From NCBI GenBank assembly GCA_004297625.1, contig SCTY01000029.1, positions 1-63,610 of the forward strand: a stretch of DNA of 63,610 bases. The letters run 5' to 3'. Under the pieces are notes generated by a model. That model was not told where the DNA came from. It made no database searches and saw only the letters and a list, made by a program, of their open reading frames with translations. A program made the translations under genes and the position numbers. This document shows positions 17,417-25,409 of the stretch, piece by piece. The number at the start of each line of letters is the position of its first letter. The stretch's first letter is position 1. The DNA is from Betaproteobacteria bacterium. GTDB taxonomy: Bacteria; Pseudomonadota; Gammaproteobacteria; Burkholderiales; SG8-39.

Positions 17417-17606
17417 CTAGGCCTGGGACGCCCGGCCGGCGTACGCGCAAGCACGCGCTCGTGAAGGCCCGGCACCTCGGCGCGCGCCCGGCGCGTCAGC
17501 GCGGTATCGAACGACGCGCCGCCTTGCCCAACAGATCGAAGGCGTTCATGATCGAATTATCCATACAAAGACACGCATCGCGCTGCGCTCCCACCGGCCA
17601 GGCGAC

Positions 17607-18053
17607 ATGGGCTGGATCGTGCACCGTCACGGCGTACTGTATGCACGCGAATATGGCTGGGACGAGCGCTTCGAGGCGCTGGTCGCCGGGATCGTCAAGG
17701 ATTTCATCGAGAACTACGACGCCGCGCGCGAGCGCTGTTGGATCGCGGAGATGGAAGGCGAGCCGGTGGGCTCGGCGTGCGTCGTCAAACAGAGCCGCAC
17801 CACGGCGAAGTTGCGGCTTCTGCTCGTCGAGCCCGAGGCGCGCGGCCGCGGCCTGGGCAAGCGCTTGGTGCACGAGTGCATCGCCTTCGCGCGCGAAAAG
17901 GGCTACCGCAAGCTCGTGCTGTGGACCCAGTCGAATCTCGATGCGGCGCGCGCCATCTACAAAAGCGGCGGCTTCAAGCGGGTGAAGACCGAACGCCACG
18001 CCGAGTTCGGCGTGAAGCTCACCGGCGAGTACTGGGAGCTGCGCCTGCGCTAG
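17607..18053 (+). CDS. GNAT-family N-acetyltransferase
   Basis: The 148-residue protein has the GNAT fold, with the acetyl-CoA loop motif EARGRGLGKRLV (about 92-103) and the conserved LVLWTQSNLDAARAIYKSGGFK. It closely resembles the C-terminal half of common MarR-GNAT fusion proteins, which read RPGDMGWIVHRHG at the junction. The in-frame codons just upstream still encode IALRSHRPGD, but no MarR domain is present. It may be a natural stand-alone form or the remains of a fusion. The substrate is unknown. Confidence 0.8.
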   Translation: MGWIVHRHGVLYAREYGWDERFEALVAGIVKDFIENYDAARERCWIAEMEGEPVGSACVVKQSRTTAKLRLLLVEPEARGRGLGKRLVHECIAFAREKGYRKLVLWTQSNLDAARAIYKSGGFKRVKTERHAEFGVKLTGEYWELRLR

Positions 18054-18055
18054 GC

Positions 18056-18124
18056 GAATTCGGGGTCAGAGCCCTAATTCGTTTAGCTACGCGTCGCCAG
18101 AATTAGGGCTCTGACCCCGAATTC
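18056..18124. repeat. Perfect 25-bp inverted repeat (REP-like)
   Basis: The arms 18056-18080 and 18100-18124 are exact reverse complements, separated by 19 bases. Each arm contains the block GGGGTCAGAGCCCTAATT. Such blocks are reminiscent of repeats mobilised by REP-associated tyrosine transposases. No transposase is nearby. It lies between the GNAT gene and a decayed gene, and could also act as a bidirectional transcription end. Confidence 0.85.
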
Positions 18125-18346
18125 TGAAGCGGAAGTCGCAGTGGCTCGCGCCCTGCATGAGGGTCTGCGGCGCCACCGCGAAGTCGCAGCTGCAGTGAAA
18201 CAGCGCGCCGAGCTCGGGCAGGCGGCGGCGAGCGGCTGGAGCTCGAGCGCGCCCCCGGCCGACCAGAGGTCGGCGACCTTGCCCTGGAGCATGGGGATCA
18301 GCACGCCGGCTTCGATTTTGCGGCGCTCGAGATGAGTGACTGGCAT
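18125..18346 (-). pseudogene. Remnant of an L-2-amino-thiazoline-4-carboxylate hydrolase-like gene
   Basis: On the minus strand an ATG at 18346 opens MPVTHLERRKIEAGVLIPML, the usual start of this hydrolase family. Another frame close by reads LPELGALFHCSCDFAV and then QTLMQGASHCDFRF, the usual end. Only about 74 codons remain of a protein that normally has more than 150, and the two halves are in different frames. The gene has therefore lost its middle. The REP-like repeat begins one base after the remnant. Confidence 0.55.
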
Positions 18347-18380
18347 GGCGCGCCGGTTCCGTGTTTAGAATCCACCCATC

Positions 18381-19316
18381 ATGGCCGCTCCCCAAGGTAA
18401 AGTCATCATCACCTGCGCGGTGACCGGGTCGATCCACACGCCGACCATGTCGCCGTACCTTCCCATAACCCCGGACGAGATCGCCGCGGGCGCCATCGGT
18501 GCCGCGCAGGCGGGCGCGGCGATCGTGCACCTGCACGCGCGCGACCCCAAGGACGGGCGCCCGACGCAGGACCCCGAGGTTTTCCGGCAGTTCCTGCCGA
18601 AGATCAAGGCCGCCTGCGACGTCGTCATCAACCTCACCACCGGCGGCGCGCCGACCATGAGCACCGAGGAGCGGCTGCAGCCGGCGCTGCGGCTCAAGCC
18701 CGAGGTGGCCTCGCTCAACATGGGATCGATGAACTTCGGCCTCTACGAGATGCTCGGGCGCTACAAGGAGTTCAAGCACGACTGGGAAAAGCCCTACCTC
18801 GCCGGCTCCGACGAGCGCATCTTCAAGAACACGTTCAAGGACATCGCGTACATCCTGCAATCGTGCGCGGACAACGAGACGCGCTTCGAGATCGAGTGCT
18901 ACGACATCGGCCACCTCTATACCGCCGCGCACTTCCTCGACCGCAAGCTGGTGAAGCCGCCGCTGCTCATCCAGTCGGTGTTCGGCATCCGCGGCGGCAT
19001 CGGCGCCGATCCGGAAGACGTGCTGCACATGAAGCGCACCGCGGACCGGCTCTTCGGCAACGCCTACTACTGGTCGGTGCTCGGCGCCGGGCGCAACCAG
19101 ATGTTCGTCGCTGCGATGTCGGCCGTGATGGGCGGAAACGTGCGCGTCGGTCTGGAGGACAGCCTGTGGCTCGGCCGCGGCCAGCTCGCCAAGTCGAACG
19201 CCGAGCAGGTGGCGAAGGCGCGCCGCATTCTCGAGGAGCTGGGATTGGCCGTCGCGACTCCCGACGAGGCGCGCGAAATGCTGAAGCTCAAAGGAGGACG
19301 GAATGTCGCGTTCTAG
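18381..19316 (+). CDS. BKACE (beta-keto acid cleavage enzyme, DUF849) family protein
   Basis: The 311-residue protein matches the BKACE family, whose founder Kce converts 3-keto-5-aminohexanoate plus acetyl-CoA to acetoacetate and 3-aminobutyryl-CoA. The zinc motif HLHAR and the Glu of the EIECYDIGHL segment (near 176-185) are visible, together with the family start VIITCAVTGS. Substrates of the family vary widely. It overlaps the next Bug gene by 14 bases, so binding protein and enzyme are probably made together. Confidence 0.9.
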   Translation: MAAPQGKVIITCAVTGSIHTPTMSPYLPITPDEIAAGAIGAAQAGAAIVHLHARDPKDGRPTQDPEVFRQFLPKIKAACDVVINLTTGGAPTMSTEERLQPALRLKPEVASLNMGSMNFGLYEMLGRYKEFKHDWEKPYLAGSDERIFKNTFKDIAYILQSCADNETRFEIECYDIGHLYTAAHFLDRKLVKPPLLIQSVFGIRGGIGADPEDVLHMKRTADRLFGNAYYWSVLGAGRNQMFVAAMSAVMGGNVRVGLEDSLWLGRGQLAKSNAEQVAKARRILEELGLAVATPDEAREMLKLKGGRNVAF

Positions 19317-20265
19317 GCTTCTTCCACTTTTTTTGTTTTTGAGTATTTGCTTGACCGCATTCGCGCAGGAATGGCCGGCGAAGCCCGTCAAGTTCGTCTC
19401 GCCTTATCCGCCCGGCGGCTCGGTCGATCCGCTCGCGCGGCTGTTCGCCGCGAAGCTCACCGAAGCGCTGAAGCAGCAGTTCATCGTCGAGAACCGCACC
19501 GGCGCCTCGGGCATCATCGGCACCGAGTACGTGGCGCGGAGCGCGCCTGACGGCTACACGTTCGTGTTCATTTTCGACACGCACGCGGTGCACAAGGCGC
19601 TCAATCCGAAGCTCACGTTCGACCCGCTGAAGGATTTCGCGCCGGTGATGATCGTCGGCACGGCGCCGATGGCGATCACCACCGCAGCGGCGAAGCCCTA
19701 TAAGAGCTTCGCCGACGTGCTCGCGGCGGCGAAAGCGAAACCCGACACCGTCACGCTCGGCAACGTCGGCAACGGCTCGCTCGCGCATCTCACCACGATC
19801 GTCCTCAACCAGGCGGCCGGCGTGAAATTCGTGCCGGTGCCTTACAAGGGCGGCGGGCCGCTCTCGACCGATCTCATCGGCGGGCAGGTCGACCTCGCCA
19901 TGGCCTCCACCGCGGCGCAGGCGCAGCACGTGCGCAGCGGCAGGATGCGCGCCCTCGTGCTCACGGGCGAGAAGCGCTCGCACACCATGCCCGACGTGCC
20001 GACGCTCACCGAGCTCGGCATTCCCGTGGCGGCCTATGCATGGTGGGGCATCCTCGCGCCCGCCGGGACGCCGCGGCCGATCGTCGACAAGCTGCACGCG
20101 GAGCTCGTGAAAGCCATCCGCCTGCCCGACGTGAGCAAGACGCTCACCGAGACGCTCGGCATGGACGTGGTCGCGCTCAGCCCCGAGGACACGCAGAAAT
20201 GGATCGCCGGGCAGATGACCCGCTGGGGTAAGGTCGTCCAGGACAACAACATCCGTATCGAGTAG
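19303..20265 (+). CDS. Bug/TctC-family periplasmic substrate-binding protein
   Basis: The 320-residue protein has a signal peptide (about 1-21, ending AFAQ) and Bug motifs FVSPYPPGGSVDPLAR, ARSAPDGYTFVF and VPYKGGGPLSTDLIGGQ. It overlaps the BKACE gene start-to-stop, and a BT1-type transporter gene follows after five bases. The ligand may be the beta-keto acid used by the BKACE enzyme, but this is inferred only from position. Confidence 0.9.
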   Translation: MSRSRLLPLFLFLSICLTAFAQEWPAKPVKFVSPYPPGGSVDPLARLFAAKLTEALKQQFIVENRTGASGIIGTEYVARSAPDGYTFVFIFDTHAVHKALNPKLTFDPLKDFAPVMIVGTAPMAITTAAAKPYKSFADVLAAAKAKPDTVTLGNVGNGSLAHLTTIVLNQAAGVKFVPVPYKGGGPLSTDLIGGQVDLAMASTAAQAQHVRSGRMRALVLTGEKRSHTMPDVPTLTELGIPVAAYAWWGILAPAGTPRPIVDKLHAELVKAIRLPDVSKTLTETLGMDVVALSPEDTQKWIAGQMTRWGKVVQDNNIRIE

Positions 20266-20270
20266 CGCGC

Positions 20271-21845
20271 TTGCTGCGGCTGTCGTACCTGCCGCCGCTG
20301 ATGGTCTATGCGGCGTACGGGGTATCGGGGCTCACGGGAATCGTCGGGACGTTCTTCGTCAAGGACTACCTCGACCTCTCGGCCGAGTTCCTCGCCGCGC
20401 TCGGGTTCTGGGCCGGCATTCCCTGGGCAGTGAAAATGCCGGTGGGTCACGTGGTCGACCTGATCTGGCGCTGGAAGGCCGCGCTCGTGTGGCTCGGCGC
20501 CGGCATGATCGCCGCGAGCCTGCTCGTCATGATCGGCCTCATCAGCCACCTCGATGCAATGCGCGCCGTGATGAGCGCCAAGCAGTGGTACGTGCTCGCC
20601 GCGCTGCTCTCGCCCACCGGCTACATGATCCAGGACGCGGTCGCCGACGCGATGACGGTCGAGGCGGTGCCGCGCGTCGACGAAGCCGGCAAGCCCTATG
20701 ACCAGCCGGCGCGCAAGGCGATGCACACCACCATGCAGACGCTCGGCCGCGTAGCGGTGATCGGCGGGCTGGCGCTCGTGGCCGCCGGCAACGTGTTTCT
20801 CTTTTACGGCGCCGAGGACCTGCCGCAGCCGCAAAAGGCGGCGCTTTACGCCTTGGTCTACAAGATCGCGCTCGTGATCCCGGTGCTCTCGGTCCTCGGC
20901 GTGGTGCTGCACGGCGCGCTCAAGATGCGCGACGCGGCGCGGCTTCGCCGCCAGGGGCGCTCGCAGGGGGAGATCGAGCGCATCATGCGGGTGCAGGGCG
21001 AGGAGCGCACGCAGCCGAACTGGTGGGTCCTCGGCGGCAGCCTCGCGTTCGTGGTGATCACGCTGAGCGTCGGGCTCGGCGGCGTGCCTTACGGCCAGGA
21101 GCTGATTTTTCTGGGCTCGCTCGCCGTGATCCTGTCTCTTTTATGGCGCCTCGCGCGCGAACTGGAGCCCGAGGCGCGGGAGATGCTGGTGGCCACGGCG
21201 CTCATCCTGTTCGTCTTCCGCGCCATGCCGGGCACCGGGCCGGGCACGAGCTGGTGGATGATCGACGTGCTGAAGTTCGACGAATCCTTCCTCGCCAAGC
21301 TTTCGCTCGTCGCCTACGCGCTCACGCTCGCCGGCATGTTCGCCTTGCGGCGCTTCATGGCGGAAAGATCGATCCCGACCATCGTCGTGGTGCTCACGCT
21401 CGCGGGCGGCGCGCTGTCGCTGCCCAACATCGGCATGTACTACGGCCTTCACCACTGGAGCGCCGCGCATACCGGCGGGATCGTCGACGCGCGCATGATC
21501 GCCCTCATCGACACGGCGCTCGAGTCGCCGCTCGGGCAGATCGCCATGATTCCGATGCTCGCCTGGATCGCGAACTCCGCGCCGGTGAACCTGAAGGCCA
21601 CGTATTTCGCGGTGATGGCATCGTTCTCGAACCTCGCGCTCTCGGCCGGCCAGCTCGGAACCAAATACTTGAATCAAGCGTTCATCGTGACCCGCGAAGT
21701 GCGCGACCACGCGACCGGAGCCCTCCAGGTGCCGGCCGACTACAGCGAGGTCGGCTGGCTGATGATCAGCGCCACGGCGATCGGCGTGGCAGTACCGCTC
21801 GTCACCGTGGCCGTCGTCCGGGCGCTGCGGCTGCGCACGGCATGA
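20271..21845 (+). CDS. BT1/folate-biopterin-type MFS transporter
   Basis: The 524-residue protein has about 12 hydrophobic segments. Its N-terminus (GVSGLTGIVGTFFVKDYLDL and GIPWAVKMPVGHVVDL) resembles the BT1 folate-biopterin transporter family of the major facilitator superfamily. The reading frame starts at TTG directly after the Bug gene. An ATG ten codons in (20301) is an alternative. A charged cytoplasmic loop lies near residues 210-245. It is probably in the same transcript as BKACE and Bug. The substrate is not known. Confidence 0.7.
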   Translation: MLRLSYLPPLMVYAAYGVSGLTGIVGTFFVKDYLDLSAEFLAALGFWAGIPWAVKMPVGHVVDLIWRWKAALVWLGAGMIAASLLVMIGLISHLDAMRAVMSAKQWYVLAALLSPTGYMIQDAVADAMTVEAVPRVDEAGKPYDQPARKAMHTTMQTLGRVAVIGGLALVAAGNVFLFYGAEDLPQPQKAALYALVYKIALVIPVLSVLGVVLHGALKMRDAARLRRQGRSQGEIERIMRVQGEERTQPNWWVLGGSLAFVVITLSVGLGGVPYGQELIFLGSLAVILSLLWRLARELEPEAREMLVATALILFVFRAMPGTGPGTSWWMIDVLKFDESFLAKLSLVAYALTLAGMFALRRFMAERSIPTIVVVLTLAGGALSLPNIGMYYGLHHWSAAHTGGIVDARMIALIDTALESPLGQIAMIPMLAWIANSAPVNLKATYFAVMASFSNLALSAGQLGTKYLNQAFIVTREVRDHATGALQVPADYSEVGWLMISATAIGVAVPLVTVAVVRALRLRTA

Positions 21846-21877
21846 CGCTTGCGGTTCCCCGAAGGAAAGGAGAGGCA

Positions 21878-22603
21878 ATGAACCCGAGAGAGGCGATCAC
21901 CCGGCAGGTGCATGCTTTGCTTGAGCGCGAATCGCGCATCAATCTCCATCGCCATCCCATTTCCATCAGCAATGCCGGCGGCGTCGTCGTCCTGCAGGGC
22001 GAGGTGGCCGACGTCGCGGCCAAGAAGCGGGCGCTCGAGCTCGCCGCATCGGTGGCGGGCGTGGACGGCGTCGTCGACCGCCTGCGCGTCGAGCCCGGAG
22101 AGCAGCGCGGCGACGGGGCGATTCGCGACTCGCTCGTGCGCATGCTTCTCCAGCAGCCGGAATTCCGCAATTGCACCATCCGCTCGCTCACCAACCAGCG
22201 CACCGAGAGCCACCGCACCGGCGATGCGGAAAGCGTGGGCGAGCTGCAGATCTCGGTGACCGACGGCGTGATCGTGCTGGAAGGACACCTCATCAGCCAG
22301 TCGCACAAGCGCTTCGCCGGCGTGCTCGCCTGGTGGACGCCGGGGCGCCGCGACGTCGTGAATTCGCTGCAGGTGATGCCGCCCTACGAGGACCGCGACG
22401 ACGAGGTGGCCGAGGTGCTCGGCCTCGTGCTCGAGGCCGATCCGCTGCTGCGCGCCGAGCGCATCCGGCCGCGCTGCGAAGGCAGGGCGGTGATCCTCGA
22501 AGGCAGCGTCCAGACCGAGCCGCAGAAAAGGCGCGCCGAGCTCGACGCCTGGTCGCTTTTCGGCGTCGACCGCGTCATCAACCGGCTGCAGGTCACGGGC
22601 TGA
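21878..22603 (+). CDS. BON-domain protein with three BON-like segments
   Basis: The 241-residue protein starts at an ATG after AAGGAGAGG. It contains BON-type repeats, seen as ISISNAGGVVVLQGEVADVAAKK (about 28-50), ISVTDGVIVLEGHL (about 125-138) and GRAVILEGSV (about 207-216), each followed by a helix. BON domains bind phospholipids or peptidoglycan. No signal peptide is visible, which is unusual for the family. It converges on the kinase gene with an 11-base overlap. Confidence 0.75.
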   Translation: MNPREAITRQVHALLERESRINLHRHPISISNAGGVVVLQGEVADVAAKKRALELAASVAGVDGVVDRLRVEPGEQRGDGAIRDSLVRMLLQQPEFRNCTIRSLTNQRTESHRTGDAESVGELQISVTDGVIVLEGHLISQSHKRFAGVLAWWTPGRRDVVNSLQVMPPYEDRDDEVAEVLGLVLEADPLLRAERIRPRCEGRAVILEGSVQTEPQKRRAELDAWSLFGVDRVINRLQVTG

Positions 22604-23573
22604 GAGGATTTTCTTCCATCAGAGCGATTTGCTCGCGCAGCTCGAGAATCCTGTCCTGCCAATAGCGCTGGGTGTTGAACCATGGGAACGCGGCAGGGAA
22701 CGCCGGGTCGTCCCAGCGGCGCGCTATCCAGGCGGAGTAGTGGATCAGGCGTAACGTGCGCAGCGCCTCGAGAAGATGCAGCTCGGTGCGCTGGAACGGC
22801 ATGAAAAGCTCGTAGCCGGCGAGCACCGCGCCGAGCTGGCGCGTCATCGCCGCGCGCTCGCCCGAGAGCAGCATCCATAGATCCTGGATCGCGGGGCCGG
22901 TGCGCGCATCGTCGAGGTCGACGAAGTGCGGGCCCTCGTCGGACCACAGGATATTGCCGGGATGGCAGTCGCCATGCAGCCGGATCGGGCGCACCTCCCC
23001 GGCGCGCGCGTAGCAGTGCTCGACGCCGCTCAACGCCTGCGCGCTGGCCGCTTTCCACGCTTCCAGCAGGTCGGGCGGAACGAAGCCGTGCTCGAGCAGC
23101 CACGCGCGCGGCTCGGCGCCAAAGGTTTTTTGATCCAGGGATTCCCTGAACCGAAAAGGCTTGGATGAACCTACAGCATGGATGCGGCCGATGAAGCGGC
23201 CGATCCACTCCAGCGTCTTCGGGTTGTCGAGCTCCGGCGCGCGCCCGCCGCGGCGCGGGTAGACGGCGAAAATGAAGCCGGCGTGCGTTCCGGTGAAGAC
23301 CGGCGCGACCACGGGGATCTCGTGCTCCGCCAGCTCGCGCGCGAAGGCGTGCTCCTCGTCGATCTGCTCACGGCTCCAGCGTCCGGGCCGGTAGAACTTG
23401 AGCACGCGCGCCGAGCCGTCCTCGAGCCAGACCTGGTAGACGCGGTTTTCGTAGCTGTTGAGAGTCAGCAGCCGGCCATCGGGGCGCCAGCCGGCCGCAT
23501 CGCACGCGTCGAGCACGGCGTCGGGCGTCAGAGCCGAGTAGGGATGCGGCACGGCCGCCTGCGGATGCGACAC
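22593..23573 (-). CDS. srkA: Stress-response Ser/Thr kinase (SrkA/YihE family)
   Basis: The 326-residue protein is an aminoglycoside-phosphotransferase-like kinase of the SrkA type. It has a nucleotide-binding Lys (about residue 59, VLKFYRPGRW), the catalytic loop HGDCHPGNILW and the metal-binding FVDLDDARTGP. E. coli SrkA counters stress-induced programmed death. The gene stands divergent from the MlaF-like gene with 17 bases between the starts, so the promoters must overlap. No signal peptide, so it is cytoplasmic. Confidence 0.9.
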   Translation of the reverse strand: MSHPQAAVPHPYSALTPDAVLDACDAAGWRPDGRLLTLNSYENRVYQVWLEDGSARVLKFYRPGRWSREQIDEEHAFARELAEHEIPVVAPVFTGTHAGFIFAVYPRRGGRAPELDNPKTLEWIGRFIGRIHAVGSSKPFRFRESLDQKTFGAEPRAWLLEHGFVPPDLLEAWKAASAQALSGVEHCYARAGEVRPIRLHGDCHPGNILWSDEGPHFVDLDDARTGPAIQDLWMLLSGERAAMTRQLGAVLAGYELFMPFQRTELHLLEALRTLRLIHYSAWIARRWDDPAFPAAFPWFNTQRYWQDRILELREQIALMEENPLSP

Positions 23574-23590
23574 GGCGGTATAGTAAGCCC

Positions 23591-24409
23591 GTGGCGGAAA
23601 ACATCGTCGAAATCCAGGACCTGCACTTCGCCTACGGCGATCTGCAGATCCTGCGCGGCCTGTCGCTATCCATACCGCGCGGCCAGGTGGTCGGCATTCT
23701 CGGCGGCAGCGGATGCGGCAAATCCACGCTGCTCAAGCTGATCGGCGGGCAGCTGCGGCCTTCCAGCGGCAGCGTGAAGGTCGACGGCAAGGACGTGCAC
23801 GCCTTGAGCGCCGATGAGCTCTACGCGCTGCGGCTCGACATGGGCATGATGTTTCAAAGCTCGGGCCTGTTCAGCGACCTGTCGGTCTACGACAACGTCG
23901 CGTTTCCGATCGCCGAGAATTTCCACCTGCCCGAGGAGCTGCTGCGGCGCCTGGTGATGATGAAGCTGCACGCCGTGGGCTTGCGCGGCGCGCGCGACAT
24001 GATGCCGGGCGACCTTTCCGGCGGCATGACGCGCCGGGTGGCGCTTGCGCGCGCCATCGCCACCGATCCCAAGCTCATGATGTACGACGAGCCCTTCGCC
24101 GGCCTCGATCCCATTTCGCTCAACCAGATCGTCGGCCTGATCCGCGAGCTCAACAGCGCGCTCGGCCTCACGTCGATCGTGGTGACCTACGACGTGCAGG
24201 AAGCGCTGAAGGTGTCGGATTACGTCTACGTGATCTGCGACGGCGTCGTGCTCGGGCGCGGCACCTCCGAGGAAGTGGCGCGCTCGGAAGATCCTTACCT
24301 CAAGCAGTTCCTCAACGCCCTGCCCGATGGCCCGGTGCGCTTCCACTTCCCGGGCCCCGAGCTCGCCGAAGACCTAAACCTTGCTCCCGTCCTTCGGGAT
24401 AAAGCGTAG
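23591..24409 (+). CDS. MlaF-like ABC ATPase without a permease gene
   Basis: The 272-residue protein begins at GTG (VAENIVEIQD). It has Walker A GGSGCGKST, the signature LSGGM and Walker B LMMYDEPFAGLDP. The length and the MFQSSGLFSDL segment are typical of MlaF, the ATPase of phospholipid transport. The H-loop reads VTYDV, so the switch His is replaced by Tyr. No MlaE, MlaD, MlaC or MlaB gene is adjacent. Its 3' end overlaps msrB by 36 bases. It could serve a permease encoded elsewhere. Confidence 0.8.
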   Translation: MAENIVEIQDLHFAYGDLQILRGLSLSIPRGQVVGILGGSGCGKSTLLKLIGGQLRPSSGSVKVDGKDVHALSADELYALRLDMGMMFQSSGLFSDLSVYDNVAFPIAENFHLPEELLRRLVMMKLHAVGLRGARDMMPGDLSGGMTRRVALARAIATDPKLMMYDEPFAGLDPISLNQIVGLIRELNSALGLTSIVVTYDVQEALKVSDYVYVICDGVVLGRGTSEEVARSEDPYLKQFLNALPDGPVRFHFPGPELAEDLNLAPVLRDKA

Positions 24410-24922
24410 CGCGACACCGTTGTTGCACCAGCGCTGACGCGTGGGCTGCGGGCCGTCGTCGAACAGGTGGCCGTGGTGCCCGCCGCAGCGGATGCAGTGG
24501 TACTCGGTGCGGGGGTAGATCAGGTAGAAGTCCTTCTTCATCTCGAACACGCCCGGGATGGTGGTGAAGAAGCTCGGCCATCCCGTGCCCGACTCGAACT
24601 TCATCTCGGAAGTGAAAAGCGGCAGCCCGCACCCGGCGCACGCGAATAGGCCCGCGCGCTTTTCCTCGTTGAGCGGGCTCGTGCCCGAGCGCTCGGTCGC
24701 TTCCTCGCGCAGCACCCGGTACGACTCGGGGGGCAGGCGCTTCTTCCACTCGTCCTTGGAGAGCTTGAGCGCCTCCCCAGGCGAGGGCACGGCTGCGCCG
24801 GCCGGAAGAAACGCCTTCCAGTTCTTCTGCAGCTCCTCGATGCCTTTCATGCTGGCCGGCGGGGCGGCGAGCGCCGCGAAGGGCGCTGCCGCGAGCCCGA
24901 ACAGAAAGTCACGTCTTTGCAT
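24374..24922 (-). CDS. msrB: Exported methionine-R-sulfoxide reductase MsrB
   Basis: The product (182 residues from MQRRDF) has a Tat-like RRDFLFG signal and an MsrB domain. Zinc-type CxxC pairs CAGC and CIRC are present, and the active site reads RWCNNG where many MsrB proteins have RYCINS. The GTGWPSF motif is conserved. It would reduce methionine-R-sulfoxide in periplasmic proteins. An upstream ATG six codons earlier is possible, but the Tat motif fits the chosen start. Confidence 0.9.
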   Translation of the reverse strand: MQRRDFLFGLAAAPFAALAAPPASMKGIEELQKNWKAFLPAGAAVPSPGEALKLSKDEWKKRLPPESYRVLREEATERSGTSPLNEEKRAGLFACAGCGLPLFTSEMKFESGTGWPSFFTTIPGVFEMKKDFYLIYPRTEYHCIRCGGHHGHLFDDGPQPTRQRWCNNGVALRFIPKDGSKV

Positions 24923-24997
24923 GGTCTCCTCATCTCGCAAATTTCCCTTCAGTACCCGTTCAGTCGCTGCAAGGGGAGGAAACCTAACACTCCTGCG

Positions 24998-25294
24998 CTA
25001 CAGCGGGAAGTGCAGCCGAATGGAGACACCGCTTGGCGCCACCGGCGCCGGGTACACCACGGCCGGCTCGTAAAGGACGGGCGGCGGCGGCGCATAGACC
25101 ACGCGCGGCGGCGGCGCATAGTAGACGGGCGGCGGCGCGTAATACACGCGCGGCGCCGGGACGACCACGACCTGCCGCGCATAGTGATGGCGCTTCCAGT
25201 GTCCCCACGGACGACCGTGATCCCAGCCGGGGTCGGCGAGCGCCGGGACGGCGACGAGCACGCCCGCGGCGGCGATGAGCAGTTTCTTCAGCAT
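24998..25294 (-). CDS. Small exported Pro/Tyr-rich protein
   Basis: The 98-residue product has a signal peptide (about 1-20, ending ALA) and a mature region dominated by YYAPPP-type repeats (about 50-75), with His/Trp-rich residues before them. Such proteins are common in proteobacteria and annotated only as hypothetical. They may be surface or periplasmic. A short hydrophobic C-terminus (SIRLHFPL) follows. Function unknown. Confidence 0.6.
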   Translation of the reverse strand: MLKKLLIAAAGVLVAVPALADPGWDHGRPWGHWKRHHYARQVVVVPAPRVYYAPPPVYYAPPPRVVYAPPPPVLYEPAVVYPAPVAPSGVSIRLHFPL

Positions 25295-25409
25295 GGTGAC
25301 CTCCTATTCGTTTGTACGCCCTCATTTCACGCCCAAGCGGCCAGGGAGTGAACCGATAAAGTGCAACATCTGTAACAGCGTGTTAATTTGCGCCGATCGG
25401 AGGATGACT

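Noticed and set aside
25275..25409. A longer N-terminus for the Bug gene at 25410
   Set aside because: The signal peptide begins at the internal ATG, and the earlier codons lie in the upstream noncoding gap.
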